Virus record (IMG/VR): IMGVR_UViG_3300046808_000076
Span: 1 to 48,017 of that record
Strand: one strand, 5' to 3'
DNA from: a virus
Length of the DNA: 48,017 nucleotides
Shown: piece after piece, positions 1-7,727 of the stretch
How the letters are laid out: every line of letters starts with the position of its first letter
How positions within the stretch are numbered: position 1 is the first letter of the stretch
Translations under genes and position numbers: made by a program
Notes under the pieces: model-generated
The model's database searches: none
Told to the model about the DNA's origin: nothing
The model's input: the letters and a program-made list of their open reading frames with translations, nothing else

Positions 1-337
1 CTGGATTCTCTAAAACCTCGTTTATAAATTGCTCTTTGGCTTCAAAGTAAGATGCACTTCCTTTATTCTCACAAAGTCTTATAATTTCTCTTGTGAAGTT
101 TTGCTCACCCAATTCTTTAACATCTTTTTGAACTTCTTCTGAAGAGGACCAGTATTCTTTCCAGTCAGATTCTACTTTAATCTTTTTCTTTTTACCTTTA
201 ACTGTCTTACTCTTGCTAAAGTAAAATAGTTTCTTGCCTATGTATTTCTTGTTAGTTAATTTATTAGTTATCAAGTAAACGAATGCTGCGTATCCTTCTG
301 GGATCTCAGCGAATTCGTTTCCTTGATATGTCCACAT
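1..337 (-). CDS. GIY-YIG-like putative endonuclease, 3' end missing
   Basis: The reading frame starts with ATG at 337 and runs open off the left edge, giving 112 codons. Near the N-terminus it carries VYLITN followed by KKYIGKK, the two half-motifs of the GIY-YIG nuclease fold, then a lysine-rich stretch and a SDWKEYWSS segment. Free-standing proteins of this kind are common in T4-like phages and are usually annotated as Seg-type homing endonucleases or small nucleases. The catalytic Glu may be in EAKEQF, but the fold cannot be completed because the C-terminus is outside the window. The gene directly follows the stop codon of its upstream neighbour (338-580), so it is probably co-transcribed. 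I call the fold with fair confidence; DNA cleavage or homing activity is inferred. Confidence 0.6.
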   Translation of the reverse strand, partial: MWTYQGNEFAEIPEGYAAFVYLITNKLTNKKYIGKKLFYFSKSKTVKGKKKKIKVESDWKEYWSSSEEVQKDVKELGEQNFTREIIRLCENKGSASYFEAKEQFINEVLENP

Positions 338-580
338 TTATACTGCCGACAGAACTGCTGACGCAGCATTGATAATCCACCGCTGAGCAATCTCATCAGT
401 TGCCAACTCTTGTTGTGCTCTGACCTGTGCAATCTCTCCAACAAGAAACTCAAACTCATCTCTGGTTAGCTGTCCTGCTTGATACTGCTCGCCAACAGCT
501 ATCAATTCCTCTGCAAGAATTTTGGCTGCGTCATTTGATGCTACATCAATCTCTGCTCTAATGTGTTGAAATATACTCAT
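338..580 (-). CDS. Conserved small phage protein, unknown function
   Basis: An 80-residue, mostly helical, alanine-rich acidic protein (starts MSIFQHIRAE). I place the start at ATG 580 rather than at the in-frame ATG at 592, because GGAGGGG lies just upstream of 580 and the ATG overlaps the stop of the preceding lipoprotein gene as ATGA, a sign of translational coupling. There is no signal peptide, membrane segment or cysteine motif. The central EELIAVGEQYQAGQLTRDEF part looks like a short helical hairpin. I do not recognise a function. Confidence 0.7.
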   Translation of the reverse strand: MSIFQHIRAEIDVASNDAAKILAEELIAVGEQYQAGQLTRDEFEFLVGEIAQVRAQQELATDEIAQRWIINAASAVLSAV

Positions 581-921
581 CTTCCCCTCCATGCGTCTGC
601 GATAGTGTCAACTCTGACACGGTTAACTTTGAGCACAGACTCGCAAAATATTGGATTAGCTGAAGAATGTGCCTTCTTTAATGCTGTTTGTAGATCATCC
701 ACAGATTTAGCCTGTGGATCTTTTCTCAATTCAGTGTAGACTTTTAGTCTTTCTACTTTATCAAATAATGAATCCCAGTTCTTATCACCAGCGCATTTAG
801 TGCTGTTTAATGTAATCTTTATTCCAACCATCTGATCAAACATAACTGGATCGTGTGGTTTCGGTAGTATAAGTGAACATCCTGTCAAAAATATGGACGC
901 TATGACTATTGATAGTTTCAT
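577..921 (-). CDS. Putative phage lipoprotein
   Basis: A 114-residue protein whose first 15 residues form a lipoprotein signal ending in the lipobox LTGC, with Cys15 as the expected lipidation site. The mature part is about 100 residues, helical, with two further cysteines (in STKCAGD and IFCES). It is predicted to be anchored to a membrane facing the periplasm. The start at 921 overlaps the stop of the upstream zinc-ribbon gene as ATGA. The signal region resembles that of the o-spanin at 7018-7278 (both have Cys15), but the mature part lacks the Pro-rich pattern of typical Rz1 proteins. It could be a second spanin-like protein, a superinfection-exclusion lipoprotein or something else; I cannot choose. 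Confidence 0.7.
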   Translation of the reverse strand: MKLSIVIASIFLTGCSLILPKPHDPVMFDQMVGIKITLNSTKCAGDKNWDSLFDKVERLKVYTELRKDPQAKSVDDLQTALKKAHSSANPIFCESVLKVNRVRVDTIADAWRGR

Positions 922-1067
922 TCTTCGTCATCCTCCTCTTCGTTTTCGTAAATATCAGCAGAACACACTGGACAATAAACGCAATCTTCACTGGTGTGAT
1001 CTTCCCCTTTAAGTATTATCTTTCCTCTTGCTCCGCACTCTTCACAATCAAAGAATTTAGTAGTCAT
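918..1067 (-). CDS. 49-residue zinc-ribbon-like small protein
   Basis: This small frame starts at ATG 1067, overlapping the upstream stop as TAATG, and ends in TGA at 918, overlapping the next ATG as ATGA. Both junctions fit the local operon style and support it as real. It encodes two paired-cysteine knuckles, CEECG near the N-terminus and CVYCPVC in the second half, followed by a strongly acidic tail (EEEDDEE). The knuckles are arranged as in a rubredoxin/zinc-ribbon fold, so binding of one zinc ion is likely. There is no catalytic domain. A regulatory or protein-contact role is possible but not shown. Confidence 0.7.
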   Translation of the reverse strand: MTTKFFDCEECGARGKIILKGEDHTSEDCVYCPVCSADIYENEEEDDEE

Positions 1068-1291
1068 TATTTCATACCCTGTAGTTTAAGATTTAGCACA
1101 AAGTTCTCCACAATTAACTTTGTTATACTCGCCAACATGGTTAGTTGGTCATTTGTGTTATAGATTTCCAATACCTGAGATGCAATAACTTTATATGCAG
1201 TATCCTCATCAATAGAAAGCATACCCCAATCTATAGGATCTTCATTCTCCACTTCCTTTGCCAGCTCAACTAATGTTTCTACCGATATCAT
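1067..1291 (-). CDS. Conserved hypothetical small T4-like phage protein
   Basis: A 74-residue acidic helical protein with the segment ENEDPIDWGMLSIDEDTAY. GGAG lies upstream of ATG 1291, and the start overlaps the preceding stop as ATGA. Small proteins with this DPIDWG pattern occur in aquatic T4-like phages, always without known function as far as I recall. No signal, membrane segment or catalytic motif is visible. It sits in a chain of small genes downstream of nrdB and is probably co-transcribed with it. Confidence 0.7.
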   Translation of the reverse strand: MISVETLVELAKEVENEDPIDWGMLSIDEDTAYKVIASQVLEIYNTNDQLTMLASITKLIVENFVLNLKLQGMK

Positions 1292-1923
1292 TTTGTCTCC
1301 TCATACATCACAGTGTTTGTATCTCCCAATGCCCATTTTGGATCTGTTTCCACAGACCATCGTTTAGTTGCCACTCTAAAATCAGGAATCTTTAGCTCCC
1401 TAGGATTAGACGATGGCTCAAGGATAATAATACGATTGTTTGGCTGAGCAGAGAACTGACCATTATCGCACCGAATAAAATTATAAGATTTGTGGTCTTC
1501 GATATCTTCAGCAAATCCAGTATCAAGAACATTAAAATCAGGATGAGCAGAGTCAACAGTAAATAGATACTCGCCATATAACCATTCTCCGTTTTTTAGT
1601 TTTATCTTACAGCGCATTGATTGGAGTTGTGCTTTCTTTAATACTGTAACATCATATGAAAGACAATCCCACAGCTGTAAATAATCTAAAGGTAATGGCT
1701 CGCCGTCAATCGGTTTCCAACAAAATGCATGTAATGGCAACTTATCATACAAAGCGCCATAGTTATTTAAATATGCTTCTATTCTAAACGCTTGTCCACG
1801 TATAGATTTAATACTTATCCACCAGCAAGGTTCAAGTTCTCCATGTCCCTTTTCGAAATCATAGAGAAACTCTCTGCGAATAAAACATTTTACTGGTGGA
1901 AGATTTGCTATTATATGAGCCAT
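1288..1923 (-). CDS. Conserved hypothetical phage protein (CpeT/adaptor not supported)
   Basis: A 211-residue soluble protein starting at ATG 1923, overlapping the nrdB stop as TAATG. It begins with a beta-rich part (PPVKCFIRREFLYDF, then CWWISIKSIRGQAF) and is rich in aromatic residues throughout; the C-terminal half contains a run on numbering like a compact mixed alpha/beta domain. The same position behind nrdB in related phages carries a protein of this size with no assigned role. No nuclease, kinase or nucleotide-binding motif is visible. Linkage to nrdB suggests expression with nucleotide metabolism genes but does not prove a shared role. Confidence 0.7.
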   Translation of the reverse strand: MAHIIANLPPVKCFIRREFLYDFEKGHGELEPCWWISIKSIRGQAFRIEAYLNNYGALYDKLPLHAFCWKPIDGEPLPLDYLQLWDCLSYDVTVLKKAQLQSMRCKIKLKNGEWLYGEYLFTVDSAHPDFNVLDTGFAEDIEDHKSYNFIRCDNGQFSAQPNNRIIILEPSSNPRELKIPDFRVATKRWSVETDPKWALGDTNTVMYEETK

Positions 1924-2909
1924 TATGCTGCTTTAGCCCAAACATCTTCCCAAGTACCAGACAAAGCACCTTTAGCATAGTCAGTAACACGATTCTCAAA
2001 GAAGTTGCCATGCACTGGTGCGTTAATCATTTCTTCTACCCATGGTAGTGGGTTCTTTTTAACTTTGTAGATGCCTTTCATGCCCAAACCAATAAGACGA
2101 CGATCTGCAATATAACGAATATATTTCTTAACATCATCAGCAGTTAGGTCTCTCATTGATTCATTGGCGAATGATAGATCAATAAATTTATCTTCAAGAT
2201 CAACCATCTTCTCAGCAATGCTATAGATTTTACTCTTCAAAGAATCATTCCAGATCTCTGGATTTTCTTTGATAAACTCTTTAAATAGACGCATCATGTT
2301 CTCAGCATGCATAGTTTCATCAACGATAGACCAGGTAACAATCTGTCCCATGCCTTTCATAATACCATGACGAGGAAAATTGAGAAGCATAATGAAAGAG
2401 CTAAACAACTGCATTCCTTCCGTAAAAGCAGAGAAGACCGCAATGTGCGTAGCAGTGTTTTCTTTTGTTGTATTCTTGGCAGAAATATCCAAAACATAGT
2501 CGTGCTTATCCTTCATTTCTTGATATTCAAGGAATTCATTATAAGTTGATTCTGGCATTCCGAGAGTTTCAATCAAGTGGGAATATGCTGCAATATGCAA
2601 CGCTTCGCGTGCAGCAAAACCCATAAGCATCATACGGATTTCTGGTTGTGGAAAGTATGGAAGATAGTTCTTCACATAGCCACCAGCAACGTCAATATCA
2701 CCTTGCGTAAAGAAACGGAAGATGTTGGTTAAAAAATGTTTTTCTTCTTTAGTTAATTTCTTTTTCCAATCTTTCACATCCTCTGCCATTGGCACCTCTG
2801 TGTGTAGCCAATGTGCTTGCTCATGCTTTAACCATGCGTCATATGCCCATGCATACTCAAATGGCTTAAAGTAATTTCTTTCGTCTGTTAATTTTAGACT
2901 AGTCTTCAT
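1923..2909 (-). CDS. nrdB: Ribonucleotide reductase class Ia, beta subunit
   Basis: A 328-residue radical-generating subunit that partners NrdA to reduce ribonucleotides to deoxyribonucleotides in the cytoplasm. The di-iron ligands are visible: Asp71 in TQGDID, Glu102 and His105 in EALH, and later Glu/His in DETMHAEN. Tyr109 follows the first EXXH at the spacing of the tyrosyl-radical residue, so a class Ia tyrosyl-radical enzyme is expected. Length is slightly shorter than E. coli NrdB but complete. The start at 2909 has an upstream GAGGAAC and overlaps the 64-residue gene between nrdA and nrdB as ATGA. The order primase, thyX, nrdA, small gene, nrdB forms a dNTP-supply operon from the promoter at 6633-6661. 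Confidence 0.97.
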   Translation of the reverse strand: MKTSLKLTDERNYFKPFEYAWAYDAWLKHEQAHWLHTEVPMAEDVKDWKKKLTKEEKHFLTNIFRFFTQGDIDVAGGYVKNYLPYFPQPEIRMMLMGFAAREALHIAAYSHLIETLGMPESTYNEFLEYQEMKDKHDYVLDISAKNTTKENTATHIAVFSAFTEGMQLFSSFIMLLNFPRHGIMKGMGQIVTWSIVDETMHAENMMRLFKEFIKENPEIWNDSLKSKIYSIAEKMVDLEDKFIDLSFANESMRDLTADDVKKYIRYIADRRLIGLGMKGIYKVKKNPLPWVEEMINAPVHGNFFENRVTDYAKGALSGTWEDVWAKAA

Positions 2910-3100
2910 TCTTGTTCCTCTATTATTAACTCTATTGCATTAATTTCTTTATTGTATTTTGCACCAAGAACTTCTTTATATCCATTCTCAGTTGGGATCA
3001 TTATAGCCATATGGGCTGTTTTAGTTGTAACTCCACTAATTCTACTACAGTTTTCCATCCAAAGTGTTTTTAGTTTCCAGTATAGATCGTATGCGTCCAT
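2906..3100 (-). CDS. Small protein between nrdA and nrdB, unknown
   Basis: A 64-residue protein starting MDAYDLYWKLKTLW. GAAGGA lies 5-10 bases before ATG 3100, only three bases past the nrdA stop, and its end overlaps the nrdB start. The sequence is a short helix followed by beta-rich segments, with one Cys. It does not look like a glutaredoxin or thioredoxin because it has no CXXC. Position between the two reductase genes hints at a link to reductase function, but the sequence gives no evidence of one. Confidence 0.7.
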   Translation of the reverse strand: MDAYDLYWKLKTLWMENCSRISGVTTKTAHMAIMIPTENGYKEVLGAKYNKEINAIELIIEEQE

Positions 3101-3103
3101 TAA

Positions 3104-4903
3104 TTATCCTTCGCAGGCTAGACAGGCACCATCATCTTTAGTTAGTGCTGTTAAATCAATCTCTTTTATAACTTCTCGTTCAAGACGTTTGGCAACTTTA
3201 TCTGCTTTGGCGATCTTATCACTGCGGCAGTAATACATTGTTTTTAATCCAAGTTTCCATGCCATAAAATGAACAGCATGTATGTATTTAATGTTGCTGT
3301 CTGGACGGAAAAAGACATTTAAAGATTGCGCTTGGTCAATCCAAGGCTGGCGATCTGCCGCATGTTGGACCACCCAACGCTGGTCAATTTCCATAGATGT
3401 TTTGAAAACATCTTTTGTCCATTCGTCCATCCAATCCAAGTGCTGAACGCTACCATCATTCGCAATAATGCTACGCCAAACTTCGTCAGCCCAACCTTCA
3501 TTATGTTTCTCCGCTTCAACCTGAATAATCTTATCAAGATACCTATTTTTGTTTAAGTGAGAACCCGAAAGAGTATCCTGCCGATAAGCATTGGCACGAT
3601 AAGGTTCAATGCTAGGACTAGTATTCCCCATGAGAATGGAAGAAGAAGCATTGGGAGCGATAGCCATAAGATGACTAAAGCGATTCCCAGTACCCATCGC
3701 GTCAGGAGCTTCGCCTCTTCTGGTCCCAAGTTCTTTATTAGCCACATCTAATTTCTCCCGTATTGTTTTGAAAATTTGTTTATTACGACCAATTGCCATT
3801 GGTGATTCCCAAGGCAAATTACATTTCTGCAAATAAGCATGCCATCCTAATGCTCCGATGCCAATGCTGCGCTCACGAGTAGCAGAATAAACAGCTCTGG
3901 AAATAGAAGTGGGTGCGTTATCAATAAAATACTGCAGAACATTATCAAGCATTTCCGCAACGTCTCGAAGGAACAAAGGGTCATCTTTCCATTCATCATA
4001 ATACTCCAAGTTTAAAGAGGACAAACAGCAAACAGCAGTACGCTTTTCATTTGTTGGTAGAATAATTTCTGAACACAGATTTGATTGATGAACTTTTAAT
4101 CCTTTGTCCTTTAGCCACTGTGGCAAATGTTTATTGGATGTGTCGATAAAATGCAGATATGGCTCACCTGTTGTCATACGCATCTCAAGGATTCTCTGCC
4201 ATAATTCTCTTGCAGAAACTACCTCACGCACTTCACCACTGTGTGGATCTTTCAGTTCCCACGAATCATCTGCATCGTGGTCAATCATACACTTCTCAAT
4301 TAATTCCATAAATGCATCAGGAATATTAATACCATGATGCATGTTTAATGTTCTTAAGTTTTGATCGCCTGTTGGCTTTCTCATTTCTAAGAAAGCAATA
4401 ATATCTGGATGGGAAATATCAAGATAAGCAGCATAAGACCCACGGCGAGTGCGACCTTGGCGATAAGCCAAACTAGACGCATCGTAAATTTTGAGGTGCG
4501 GCATAACGCCAGTAGATTTATCATCCGACGAACGAATACCAAAGCCAATGCCGACACCGCCACCAAGCATAGAAAGCCAATTAGTTTCACTAAGATTATC
4601 AACTAAACCCTCCGCAGTATCTTCAATATAATTTAAAAAACAAGATATAGGCAAACCCCTTTTACTTCTCCCAAAGGATAGAATTGGTGTTGAATATGAC
4701 AACCAATGCTTGGACGAATAGTTGTACAACCGCTGAGCATGATCAGGATTGCTACCAAACTTAGACGAGACATACGCGAATCTTTCTTGAGGGGATACTT
4801 CTTCTTCCCTCATGTAACTCTCTTTTAATCGTAGTAGCCCAAGTTCGTCAAACAAACCATCGCGAGAATAATCTACTGTTATGCCATGCACTACATCTTT
4901 CAT
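3104..4903 (-). CDS. nrdA: Ribonucleotide reductase class I, alpha subunit (no ATP cone)
   Basis: A 599-residue catalytic subunit. The active-site triad is in NLCSEI (Asn275, Cys277, Glu279). Redox cysteines are Cys88 in ISCFL and Cys292 or Cys293 in AVCCLSS. The radical-transfer tyrosine pair is in TMYYC, and the C-terminal CLACEG supplies the swinging-arm dithiol. Compared with about 750-residue enzymes, the N-terminal ATP-cone domain that gives dATP feedback inhibition is absent: the protein starts almost directly at the catalytic core. Loss of the cone is common in marine phage reductases and would keep dNTP production running at high dATP. GGAG precedes ATG 4903 at a good distance. Function is certain; the regulatory consequence is inference. 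Confidence 0.97.
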   Translation of the reverse strand: MKDVVHGITVDYSRDGLFDELGLLRLKESYMREEEVSPQERFAYVSSKFGSNPDHAQRLYNYSSKHWLSYSTPILSFGRSKRGLPISCFLNYIEDTAEGLVDNLSETNWLSMLGGGVGIGFGIRSSDDKSTGVMPHLKIYDASSLAYRQGRTRRGSYAAYLDISHPDIIAFLEMRKPTGDQNLRTLNMHHGINIPDAFMELIEKCMIDHDADDSWELKDPHSGEVREVVSARELWQRILEMRMTTGEPYLHFIDTSNKHLPQWLKDKGLKVHQSNLCSEIILPTNEKRTAVCCLSSLNLEYYDEWKDDPLFLRDVAEMLDNVLQYFIDNAPTSISRAVYSATRERSIGIGALGWHAYLQKCNLPWESPMAIGRNKQIFKTIREKLDVANKELGTRRGEAPDAMGTGNRFSHLMAIAPNASSSILMGNTSPSIEPYRANAYRQDTLSGSHLNKNRYLDKIIQVEAEKHNEGWADEVWRSIIANDGSVQHLDWMDEWTKDVFKTSMEIDQRWVVQHAADRQPWIDQAQSLNVFFRPDSNIKYIHAVHFMAWKLGLKTMYYCRSDKIAKADKVAKRLEREVIKEIDLTALTKDDGACLACEG

Positions 4904-4919
4904 ACGAACTCCGTTATAA

Positions 4920-5600
4920 TTATTTACTTACAAATTCCTCAGCCAAAGGAAATACTTTGGCGATTACCTTAGCACATTCACGAGCCACCAGCATGTGTTC
5001 TTTTTGGGTTCCATTAGCACTGCGCAATTCAATAAAATGAACCCAACTACGTAAAGTACCATTCATATACATTCTAGAAACAGTTAAACCCTCTGGTAAA
5101 ACTACTCTTGCTTGTTCTTTAGCGATATTATTTTTGATCGCCCACTCATAAGCATGAACAACTTCGCGCAAAACATCTTCTTGTTTTCTTTTCCACTCTT
5201 CTATTAAATTCTGCTCACCCAATGTCCAACCATTAATCTCAACTGAGTTTTGTCTATTCTTTGGATCCTGTAATCTTGGCTCACGAAGAACAAATGACAG
5301 ATCCTTTGTTGGATCTGCATATCTTTGACTAAACTCCTGGAATGAAAAAGAACGATGACGTAATATCTGTCTTGCTATATCACGTGTGGTCTCAATCTCT
5401 AAACACGCGGAAACCATTTCTAATGGTGACCAGTGTTTATGCTTGATAAGATATCGAATTAACTTCTCAGATGTTTCTGTATTTGTTTGATTGCTTGGGT
5501 TTGACACCCTCGCACAGAAAGCCACCAACTCCTGCATATTGTCGATGTGGGCTGGCAGATCTCCAGCTGGCTCGGAATAACTAATCAACTTCACTTTCAT
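4920..5600 (-). CDS. thyX: Flavin-dependent thymidylate synthase
   Basis: A 226-residue enzyme making dTMP from dUMP with methylene-tetrahydrofolate, FAD and NADPH. The ThyX signature RHRXXS is present at residues 81-86, followed by FQEFSQRY. The C-terminal part has the usual RSWVHFIELR substrate/flavin segment. I choose ATG 5600 over the in-frame ATG at 5612, because GGAG sits before 5600 and that ATG overlaps the primase stop as ATGA. Nothing in the sequence indicates a hydroxymethylase: it looks like a normal ThyX. If the phage carries modified thymine, this enzyme alone would therefore not explain it. Confidence 0.97.
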   Translation of the reverse strand: MKVKLISYSEPAGDLPAHIDNMQELVAFCARVSNPSNQTNTETSEKLIRYLIKHKHWSPLEMVSACLEIETTRDIARQILRHRSFSFQEFSQRYADPTKDLSFVLREPRLQDPKNRQNSVEINGWTLGEQNLIEEWKRKQEDVLREVVHAYEWAIKNNIAKEQARVVLPEGLTVSRMYMNGTLRSWVHFIELRSANGTQKEHMLVARECAKVIAKVFPLAEEFVSK

Positions 5601-6610
5601 ACTTTTCTCCATGTACCATATCTCAATTTCGCTTCCAGATTAGAGAAGGTGTTTGTATTTATCAATTCAAGAATTTCTTCAGAAGTTTTACCATGTAAAA
5701 TCATTTCATTAATATCTTTTTCCATTACGAAATCTGGAAACATACAAACATTATAACCCTCTTCAATGTATTTACCCATCTGTTTAACGATCTCTTTGTT
5801 TCTGGGTTCGTTATCCATAACTATAACTGCATTTGTCAACAAAGATTTAATTGTTGGCGTATCAAAACTAGCGCCACTAACTGCGATGGCATTTGGAAGA
5901 AACAGAGAGTCAATTGGTCCTTCCACAACATATATCTTTTTGGAAAAATCTATACGATCGAGACCATAAATCTTTTCCGTCTTTTCGTCGACCTTGATTG
6001 TATAATACTTAGGCTGTTCATCACCATACGCTCTGGCTTGAAAAGCAAAACACTTACCAGCATCTGTAAAGAATGGTATAATCATTCTTGGATGCTCACC
6101 TTCGATTGGCTCTACGAACTTTGGAGAGACAGAGTTAGTGAACTTCTTAAACTTTGGTGCGAAATAAAGATACTTCCACCTATCTTTGGGTATCTTACGA
6201 TCCGCAACGTATTTTACTGCTGGGTGGGTTTCATCCAACAAATCAATTCGCTTTAAAGGAGACAAAATGTCATCCTCTAATAAAATTGGTTTTGAATCTG
6301 GTACTGTTACTTCTTTGTGATCATTATATTTTGACGCTCCTGAAGTATAGCGCTCCAAAACATATTCATCATATAATTTTTGGTCGACACGTTTGATAAG
6401 ATTCCCGAGATTAGTTCCATAGCCACAATTATGACATTTCACGAACAAATCTGACTTCACACGATAGATATATCCTCGTGCTTTTAATTTATTTTTGGAA
6501 CTGTCTCCACAAACAGGGCAGCTAAAGTTCCACAAGTAATCATTTTTCTGCTTAAAGTTTCTTAGACGACCACCAAGAATACTTGCATACTTCTTATCAA
6601 TGTAAAGCAT
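5597..6610 (-). CDS. 61: DNA primase, T4 gp61 family
   Basis: A 337-residue primase that lays down RNA primers for lagging-strand synthesis with the gp41 helicase. An N-terminal zinc-binding domain has CPVCG (Cys31, Cys34) and CHNCG (Cys59, Cys62). The TOPRIM catalytic core follows, with the Glu in YVVEGPIDSLF and the acidic pair in VIVMDNEP. Length matches T4 gp61. It is the first gene behind a strong sigma70-like promoter (6633-6661) and is followed with 4-base overlap by thyX. GGAG lies upstream of ATG 6610. Confidence 0.95.
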   Translation of the reverse strand: MLYIDKKYASILGGRLRNFKQKNDYLWNFSCPVCGDSSKNKLKARGYIYRVKSDLFVKCHNCGYGTNLGNLIKRVDQKLYDEYVLERYTSGASKYNDHKEVTVPDSKPILLEDDILSPLKRIDLLDETHPAVKYVADRKIPKDRWKYLYFAPKFKKFTNSVSPKFVEPIEGEHPRMIIPFFTDAGKCFAFQARAYGDEQPKYYTIKVDEKTEKIYGLDRIDFSKKIYVVEGPIDSLFLPNAIAVSGASFDTPTIKSLLTNAVIVMDNEPRNKEIVKQMGKYIEEGYNVCMFPDFVMEKDINEMILHGKTSEEILELINTNTFSNLEAKLRYGTWRKV

Positions 6611-6632
6611 AAATTCTCCACTATAGAGTATA

Positions 6633-6661
6633 ATTATACCCTATAACATAATAAACGACAA
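6633..6661 (-). promoter_or_regulatory. Sigma70-like promoter before primase/thyX/nrdAB
   Basis: Read on the minus strand, the 52-base gap holds TTGTCG, a 17-base spacer and a perfect TATAAT, about 20 bases ahead of the primase ATG. The -35 box touches the stop region of the upstream gene. It matches the other promoters in this window (N17 spacing, TATAAT). Confidence 0.75.
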
Positions 6662-6662
6662 A

Positions 6663-7016
6663 TTATTTTACGATATTGGCAATATCTGAGATGTAGGCTA
6701 ATAGGTAGCCAATTGCAGCTGCTGCACCAATTACATACCACTTCCACTTTTCCAAGTTATTAACTCTGGAATCTAATTTCTCTACGTCGTCTGAAATTTG
6801 TTTGTGAATTTCATGGTGCTGCTGTTGAGATATCTGAGCATTCGCATTCATCTTATGCTCTAGACGAGATTGCATATCATCCATCTTATCTACAATCTCT
6901 CTTGTTTGAGTTGAGATACGAGAATGTATTTCTTTGATGTCTTGTTTTACTTCAGCCACGTCTTCTTTGATCGCTTCTACTTGAGTTTCCAATTTTGCAA
7001 TTCTTTCCTGTTCCAT
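6663..7016 (-). CDS. Coiled-coil protein with C-terminal membrane anchor (XhlA-like)
   Basis: A 117-residue protein. The first 85 residues are a highly charged heptad-type coiled coil (LETQVEAIKEDVAEVKQDIK region), and a hydrophobic helix WYVIGAAAAIGYLLAYI near the C-terminus should cross the membrane. This architecture matches hemolysin XhlA-type proteins of phage lysis modules. I take ATG 7016, with GGAAG ahead of it, rather than an upstream in-frame TTG. It lies one base after the o-spanin gene, so it is the last gene of a lysis-like cassette. A holin accessory or membrane tether role is inferred. Confidence 0.65.
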   Translation of the reverse strand: MEQERIAKLETQVEAIKEDVAEVKQDIKEIHSRISTQTREIVDKMDDMQSRLEHKMNANAQISQQQHHEIHKQISDDVEKLDSRVNNLEKWKWYVIGAAAAIGYLLAYISDIANIVK

Positions 7017-7017
7017 G

Positions 7018-7278
7018 TTATCTTCCAAAATTATCTTTCTGAAATTTATACCACTGAATCCATGCGTCTATCTTCACTCTGCAGGAGTGGTATTCTGAAT
7101 AATTTTCATTAATAACACTCAACACGTCAGAAAGTTTCTCTGTAGATTCTACAAGTTTTAACTCTGGGCAGGTCTCAAGTAGTTCTTTTGGAACATCTGG
7201 AAACTTCTGCTTGACGGGTGCTGTAAAACTCAAACAACCTGTTAATAAAACTGCTGGAAGTAATAATATAATTTTCAT
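7018..7278 (-). CDS. Putative o-spanin (Rz1-like lipoprotein)
   Basis: An 86-residue lipoprotein: signal MKIILLLPAVLLTGC with the lipobox ending at Cys15, then a Pro-containing stretch (KQKFPDVPKELLETCPEL) seen in phage outer-membrane spanins. Its start overlaps the end of the i-spanin-like gene as ATGA, which is the usual linked arrangement of Rz/Rz1 pairs. Spanins bridge inner and outer membranes and disrupt the outer membrane at lysis, implying a Gram-negative host. The call rests on signal, size and gene arrangement. Confidence 0.7.
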   Translation of the reverse strand: MKIILLLPAVLLTGCLSFTAPVKQKFPDVPKELLETCPELKLVESTEKLSDVLSVINENYSEYHSCRVKIDAWIQWYKFQKDNFGR

Positions 7279-7727
7279 TTTGGTTTCTTCGCAGCTTCAT
7301 TAATAATACTAAGTGCTTCTGGTGATACTTTACATTTATCATCAATTGTTGTAGCCTGTATAACAATTGTTTCTTTTATCTTTTTCTTGGACTCAGCTAC
7401 TATTTTGTCCTTGTCTTTCTTTTCTTTCTCAAGATCTTTATTTATCTTTTCTGCTCTTTCTTCAGCTGCTTTAACCTGCTCTTGTGCAATCTTTACTCGC
7501 TCGCGCCATTCCATTTCTACACCGACGCCACCTTTAAAATAAACACCAACGATAAGCAGAACTAATCCTAAAATTTGCAGGATCATTCGATAAGGAATAA
7601 TCCATGGCATCCATCTAACGAAGAAGCCAAAGAAAAACGATACTACACAGCCAACTATACCTGCAATTAAAACCCCGTTGACTACTAATTGTATTAGCGC
7701 ATCTGGTACAAAACTAAGTAGGAACAT
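7275..7727 (-). CDS. Putative i-spanin with two membrane segments
   Basis: A 150-residue protein. Two hydrophobic segments (about residues 10-36 and 46-65) are followed by a Lys/Glu-rich coiled coil to about residue 125 and a C-terminal tail with one Cys. Classical Rz i-spanins have a single N-terminal membrane segment plus a periplasmic coiled coil, so the extra segment is unusual. It might add holin-like behaviour. The partner o-spanin starts inside its stop codon. The start at 7727 overlaps the preceding gene by 14 bases. Membrane topology and coiled coil are clear; the spanin role is inferred from pairing. Confidence 0.65.
   Translation of the reverse strand: MFLLSFVPDALIQLVVNGVLIAGIVGCVVSFFFGFFVRWMPWIIPYRMILQILGLVLLIVGVYFKGGVGVEMEWRERVKIAQEQVKAAEERAEKINKDLEKEKKDKDKIVAESKKKIKETIVIQATTIDDKCKVSPEALSIINEAAKKPK

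Noticed and set aside
333-340. TATAAATG late-promoter-like octamer
   Set aside because: It overlaps the ATG of the GIY-YIG gene, leaving no room for transcription to start before the gene.
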